DNA from: JBFWVD01 sp050246915
Lineage (GTDB): Bacteria; Actinomycetota; Acidimicrobiia; Acidimicrobiales; Ilumatobacteraceae
Reading direction: 5' to 3'
Length of the DNA: 34,182 nt
Assembly: GCA_050246915.1 (NCBI GenBank)
Contig: JBFWVD010000051.1
Location: 1-34,182, forward strand
The position numbers and the translations under genes were made by a program. Below are positions 31,351 through 34,182 of the stretch, in pieces (the stretch's first letter is position 1; every line of letters begins with the position of its first letter). The notes under the pieces are model-generated. The model was not told where the DNA came from. It was given only the letters and a program-made list of their open reading frames with translations, and did not search any database.

Positions 31351-32547
31351 ATGGCAGGGACCGACATCGTCACAGCGCAACAGGTGAGCGACCTGGTGGA
31401 GCAACTGCTCCGGGAGCACCCGCCCGCAACGACCCCGCCGCGCCAGTTCCTGGGCGCACAGTTCGACATGGGTCTGGCATGGGTCCAGTTCGACCCCGGT
31501 TTCGGTGGGCTCGGCGCAGAGCCCGGCCTGCAGAAGTTGGTCGACACCCGACTGCTCGAGGCCGGCGCCCCGGAGGCTCGCATGGCCAACCCGCTCGGGC
31601 ACGGCATGGGTGCACCGACCGTCTACACGTGGGGGAGCGAGGCCCAGAAGCGTCGGTATCTGCGTCCGCTCTTCACCGGCGAGGAAGTCTGGTGTCAGCT
31701 CTTCAGTGAGCCCGGTGCCGGTTCGGACTTCGCCAGCGTGGCGACGAGAGCCGTGCGTGACGGCGACGAGTGGGTGGTGAACGGCCAGAAGGTGTGGACG
31801 ACGCTGGGCCATCTGTCCCGCTTCGGCATGCTCGTGGCCCGCACCGACACCGAAGCGGTCAAGCACGCCGGCATGACGTACTTCATCATCGACATGCACC
31901 AACCCGGTGTCGATGTGCGCCCGCTGCGGCAGATGACCGGTGAAGCCGAGTTCAACGAGGTGTACCTCACCGACGCCAAGGTTCCCGATTCCGAACGGCT
32001 CGGCAATCCGGGCGACGGATGGCGCGTGTCCCTGACAACCCTCATGAACGAGCGGGTGATGATCGGCGGGTCGACCCCGCCTCGCGGTAGTGGTCACATC
32101 GCCGTGGCGGTGAACGCGTGGAATGCACTCGCCGAGTCCGACAAGGACGCCTCCACACGCGACGAGCTCATGAAGCTGTGGATCACCGCCGAAGTGATCC
32201 GGCTCAACAACCTGCGCGCTGCGCACGCCGCCCGCAAGGGCACGCCAGGACCAGAGGGGTCGATCGGCAAGGTGATGTCGGCAGCATCGAACAAGGACGT
32301 GACGTCGTTCGTGCTGAAGCTGCTCGGCGCCGAGGGGATGCTCTACAGCTCCTACGAGATGATCCGCCCGGACGTCCTCGAGAAGACCGACTCGCCCCAC
32401 AAGGCGTTCCTGCGGGCCCGCGCCAACTCGATCGAGGGCGGCACGAGCGAGGTGAACCGCAACATCCTCGCCGAACGCGTGCTGGGTCTTCCTGGTGACG
32501 TGCGTGTCGACAAGGACCTGCCGTGGAGCAAGGTGCCTCGCAGCTGA
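31351..32547 (+). CDS. Acyl-CoA dehydrogenase
   Basis: This 398-residue flavoenzyme oxidises an acyl-CoA to the trans-2-enoyl-CoA and passes electrons to ETF. FSEPGAGSDFASV (118-130) and NGQKVWTT (144-151) are the FAD and substrate-site signatures. The C-terminal SIEGGTSEVNRN (360-371) matches the family end, but the residue where most members have the catalytic Glu is Gly-363. Glu-234, in NERV, aligns with the alternative base of isovaleryl- and long-chain-type dehydrogenases and probably replaces it. GGAG is 5 nt before the ATG. The substrate is unknown. It converges on the fucose gene with a 22-bp gap. Confidence 0.9.
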   Translation: MAGTDIVTAQQVSDLVEQLLREHPPATTPPRQFLGAQFDMGLAWVQFDPGFGGLGAEPGLQKLVDTRLLEAGAPEARMANPLGHGMGAPTVYTWGSEAQKRRYLRPLFTGEEVWCQLFSEPGAGSDFASVATRAVRDGDEWVVNGQKVWTTLGHLSRFGMLVARTDTEAVKHAGMTYFIIDMHQPGVDVRPLRQMTGEAEFNEVYLTDAKVPDSERLGNPGDGWRVSLTTLMNERVMIGGSTPPRGSGHIAVAVNAWNALAESDKDASTRDELMKLWITAEVIRLNNLRAAHAARKGTPGPEGSIGKVMSAASNKDVTSFVLKLLGAEGMLYSSYEMIRPDVLEKTDSPHKAFLRARANSIEGGTSEVNRNILAERVLGLPGDVRVDKDLPWSKVPRS

Positions 32548-32569
32548 GCCGGAGCAACCGCTCTCACGG

Positions 32570-33532
32570 TCAGTGGGTGGGCGGAGCCTCGGCGTAGGCC
32601 CGGTTGGCGAGGTACCAATCGATGGTGGCCCGTAGCCCATCGTCGAACTCCGTCGTGGCCCGCCATTCGAACAGTTGCTCGGCCTTGGTCGGATCGACCC
32701 GACGCCGTGGCTGACCATCGGGCTTGGACGGATCCCAGCGCAACTCACCGGTGAACCCGGTGAGCGACGCGATCTTCTCCACCGTCTCGCGGATGGTGAC
32801 CTCGCGATCGTTGCCGAGGTTCACCGGATCGGCGCCGTCGTAGTGCTCGGCGGCGAGCACGATGCCCTCAGCGGCGTCCTCGACATAGAGATACTCACGG
32901 CTCGCGGTGCCAGTGCCCCACACGTCGATCTTGTCCTTGCCCTGCTCGACCGCTTCGACGCACTTGCGGATGAGGGCAGGGATCACGTGGCTCACGTCGG
33001 GATGGAACTTGTCGCCGGGGCCGTACAAGTTGGTGGGGATGAGCATGATGGCGTGCTGCCCGTATTGAACGCGGTTGACCTGCGCGTGCACCAGCAATGC
33101 CTTCTTGGCGATGCCGTACGGCGCGTTGGTCTCCTCGGGATAGCCGTCCCACAACGACTCCTCGCGGAACGGCACCGGTGTGAACTTGGGATAGCTGCAC
33201 ACCGTGCCCACCAGCACCGTGCGCTCGGTACCGAGCCGTCGTGCGGCCTCGATGACGTAAGTGCCCATCAGCAGGTTGTCGAGGTACAGCTGAGCCGGCG
33301 CGACCATGTTGTATCCGATGCCGCCCACCCGGGCGGCGAGGTGGATGACCACATCGGGACGCACCTCATCGAACAACGCGTCGACGGTTGCCTCGTCGGT
33401 GAGATCGTGGGTGGCACTTCGCGGCACCATCACCGAGGCACCGCGAGCGGTGAGCTTGTCGACCACGACCCGGCCCAGGAACCCTGAGCCGCCGGTGACC
33501 ATCACTGTTTTGCCGTTCCAGAACGCCGTCAC
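32570..33532 (-). CDS. fcl: GDP-L-fucose synthase
   Basis: This 320-residue enzyme is a 3,5-epimerase/4-reductase that turns GDP-4-keto-6-deoxymannose into GDP-L-fucose. The NADPH-binding GGSGFLG is at 14-20. Ser-113 lies in GTVCSYPK, and Tyr-139/Lys-143 in YGIAK form the catalytic set. RVGGIGYNMVAPA and NLYGPGDKFHPDVSHVIPALI are diagnostic of Fcl/WcaG. The frame is open far upstream, but that part is the antisense of the glycosyltransferase gene. The GTG at 33532, giving MTAFWNGKTVMVTGG, matches the family N-terminus. GDP-mannose dehydratase is not in the window. It is divergent from the glycosyltransferase with a 36-bp gap. Confidence 0.92.
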   Translation of the reverse strand: MTAFWNGKTVMVTGGSGFLGRVVVDKLTARGASVMVPRSATHDLTDEATVDALFDEVRPDVVIHLAARVGGIGYNMVAPAQLYLDNLLMGTYVIEAARRLGTERTVLVGTVCSYPKFTPVPFREESLWDGYPEETNAPYGIAKKALLVHAQVNRVQYGQHAIMLIPTNLYGPGDKFHPDVSHVIPALIRKCVEAVEQGKDKIDVWGTGTASREYLYVEDAAEGIVLAAEHYDGADPVNLGNDREVTIRETVEKIASLTGFTGELRWDPSKPDGQPRRRVDPTKAEQLFEWRATTEFDDGLRATIDWYLANRAYAEAPPTH

Positions 33533-33568
33533 GGTCGCACACGCTACGGCGTGCGAGGCTGAGCCACC

Positions 33569-34182
33569 GTGCGGGTGGCGTACACGATCGAACAGAGCTG
33601 GCATCGCGTGCCCGGAGGCACCGCTGTTGCCGCGCTCGAAGTGGCTCGTGAGCTGCTCGATGTGGTCGCCGAACGGTCGGCAGCGGGCTCTGCCGAGACG
33701 CTCGATCTCGTCGGCGTCACCATGTGGCATCGACGCCGACCGCCCGAACCGTTCGTCCCACCGATGCCGGTGCGGCGCCAGTTGCTTCCCCCCAAGCTCG
33801 GCTACGACGTGTGGGCCCGGTTGGCTGGCTCCGATGTGGGTGCCCGTGTCGCCGGCGACATCGCCGGCATCGGAGGTTGGGTCGATGTCGTCCACGCCAC
33901 CACGCCGCTGATCCCCCCGACCCGCCGGCCGCTGGTGGCCACCGTGCACGATCTCGTGTTCCTCACCGACCCCGATCGCTTCACCTCCCGCGGCGCCCGG
34001 TTGATGACCCGAGCCTTCGATGTGGTGCGCGATCGCGCACAGTTGGTGTTGTGTTCCTCGACCGCCACACGCCTCGCGGTGAGCGATGCCGGTGTCGACC
34101 GTGCCCGAACGCGTCTGGTGCCGCTCGGCGGTCGCGTCGAACCGTCGACCGACGCCGAGCAGCGCGAAGCGCGCGCTCGCAT
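33569..34182 (+). CDS. GT4-type glycosyltransferase (3' partial)
   Basis: The frame from a GTG at 33569 stays open to the right edge, giving about 204 residues of the N-terminal half. An in-frame TGA at 33560-33562 makes this the first possible start. MRVAYTIEQSWHRVPGGTAV has the GT-B opening with the Gly-Gly loop. Further on are VHATTPLIPP, VATVHDLVFLTDPDRF and VLCSSTATRLAVSDAGV, the usual GT4 order. The donor-binding half lies beyond the window, so the sugar is unknown. Beside GDP-fucose synthase, a role in the same envelope glycan is likely. Confidence 0.82.
   Translation, partial: MRVAYTIEQSWHRVPGGTAVAALEVARELLDVVAERSAAGSAETLDLVGVTMWHRRRPPEPFVPPMPVRRQLLPPKLGYDVWARLAGSDVGARVAGDIAGIGGWVDVVHATTPLIPPTRRPLVATVHDLVFLTDPDRFTSRGARLMTRAFDVVRDRAQLVLCSSTATRLAVSDAGVDRARTRLVPLGGRVEPSTDAEQREARAR

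Noticed and set aside
33533..33949. N-terminal extension of GDP-L-fucose synthase
   Set aside because: It lies over the divergent glycosyltransferase gene, lacks family similarity, and the family N-terminus fits the GTG at 33532.

Overview
The window looks like a chromosomal segment of a high-G+C actinobacterium, most likely of the Acidimicrobiia (Ilumatobacter-like). This is an inference from several signs: very G+C-rich codon use, many GTG starts, a DUF222/HNH (13E12-type) gene, a mycobacterial-style LpdA flavoprotein, a fused biotin carboxylase/BCCP subunit, and a type IVa pilus locus without PilM/N/O/Q, as expected for a cell with no classical outer membrane. No rRNA, tRNA, CRISPR array, transposase or phage gene is visible.

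Layout. Positions 1-2076 hold the 3' part of a secreted M15-type peptidase with three C-terminal beta-rich repeats. Positions 2208-5665 hold an LpdA-like flavoprotein, a prepilin-peptidase-like protein that lacks the catalytic half, and a DUF222/HNH protein with a candidate SOS box. Positions 6007-7721 hold a translationally coupled ECF sigma/anti-sigma pair. Positions 7940-18415 hold the type IV pilus locus: pilT on the plus strand, facing a long minus-strand operon pilB-pilC-pilV-like-giant PilW-like-PilX-like-pilA-pilin paralogue. Several junctions in that operon overlap (TGA/TTG, ATGA, ATGA). Divergent from pilB, across a 460-bp regulatory gap with inverted repeats, lies a 721-residue membrane-anchored protein built from 17 tandem repeats of exactly 29 residues (18876-21041).

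Positions 21149-23735 pair an acyl-CoA carboxylase alpha subunit, divergently, with the biotin ligase that should modify it. Positions 23746-29774 form an envelope-polysaccharide region: an LCP ligase, the dTDP-L-rhamnose genes rfbA-rfbC-rfbB-rfbD and a PIG-V-like membrane mannosyltransferase. A DUF4143 AAA ATPase with an AT-rich promoter follows, then an acyl-CoA dehydrogenase, GDP-L-fucose synthase and a GT4 glycosyltransferase cut by the right edge.

How the parts fit. PilB/PilT/PilC plus PilA and minor prepilins should make a retractable surface fibre. The giant PilW-like protein, with eight Ig-like repeats, is a good candidate for a tip adhesin. The sugar genes should supply rhamnose and fucose for a wall-linked glycan. 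The most unusual items are the 29-residue repeat protein, the giant minor pilin, the catalytically truncated prepilin peptidase, the 22-bp minisatellite between the sigma gene and pilT, and the hairpin upstream of pilB whose loop displays a ribosome-binding site and start codon. Recurrent themes are short tandem duplications across stop codons and apparently leaderless genes with a TAnnnT hexamer 6-7 nt before the start codon.
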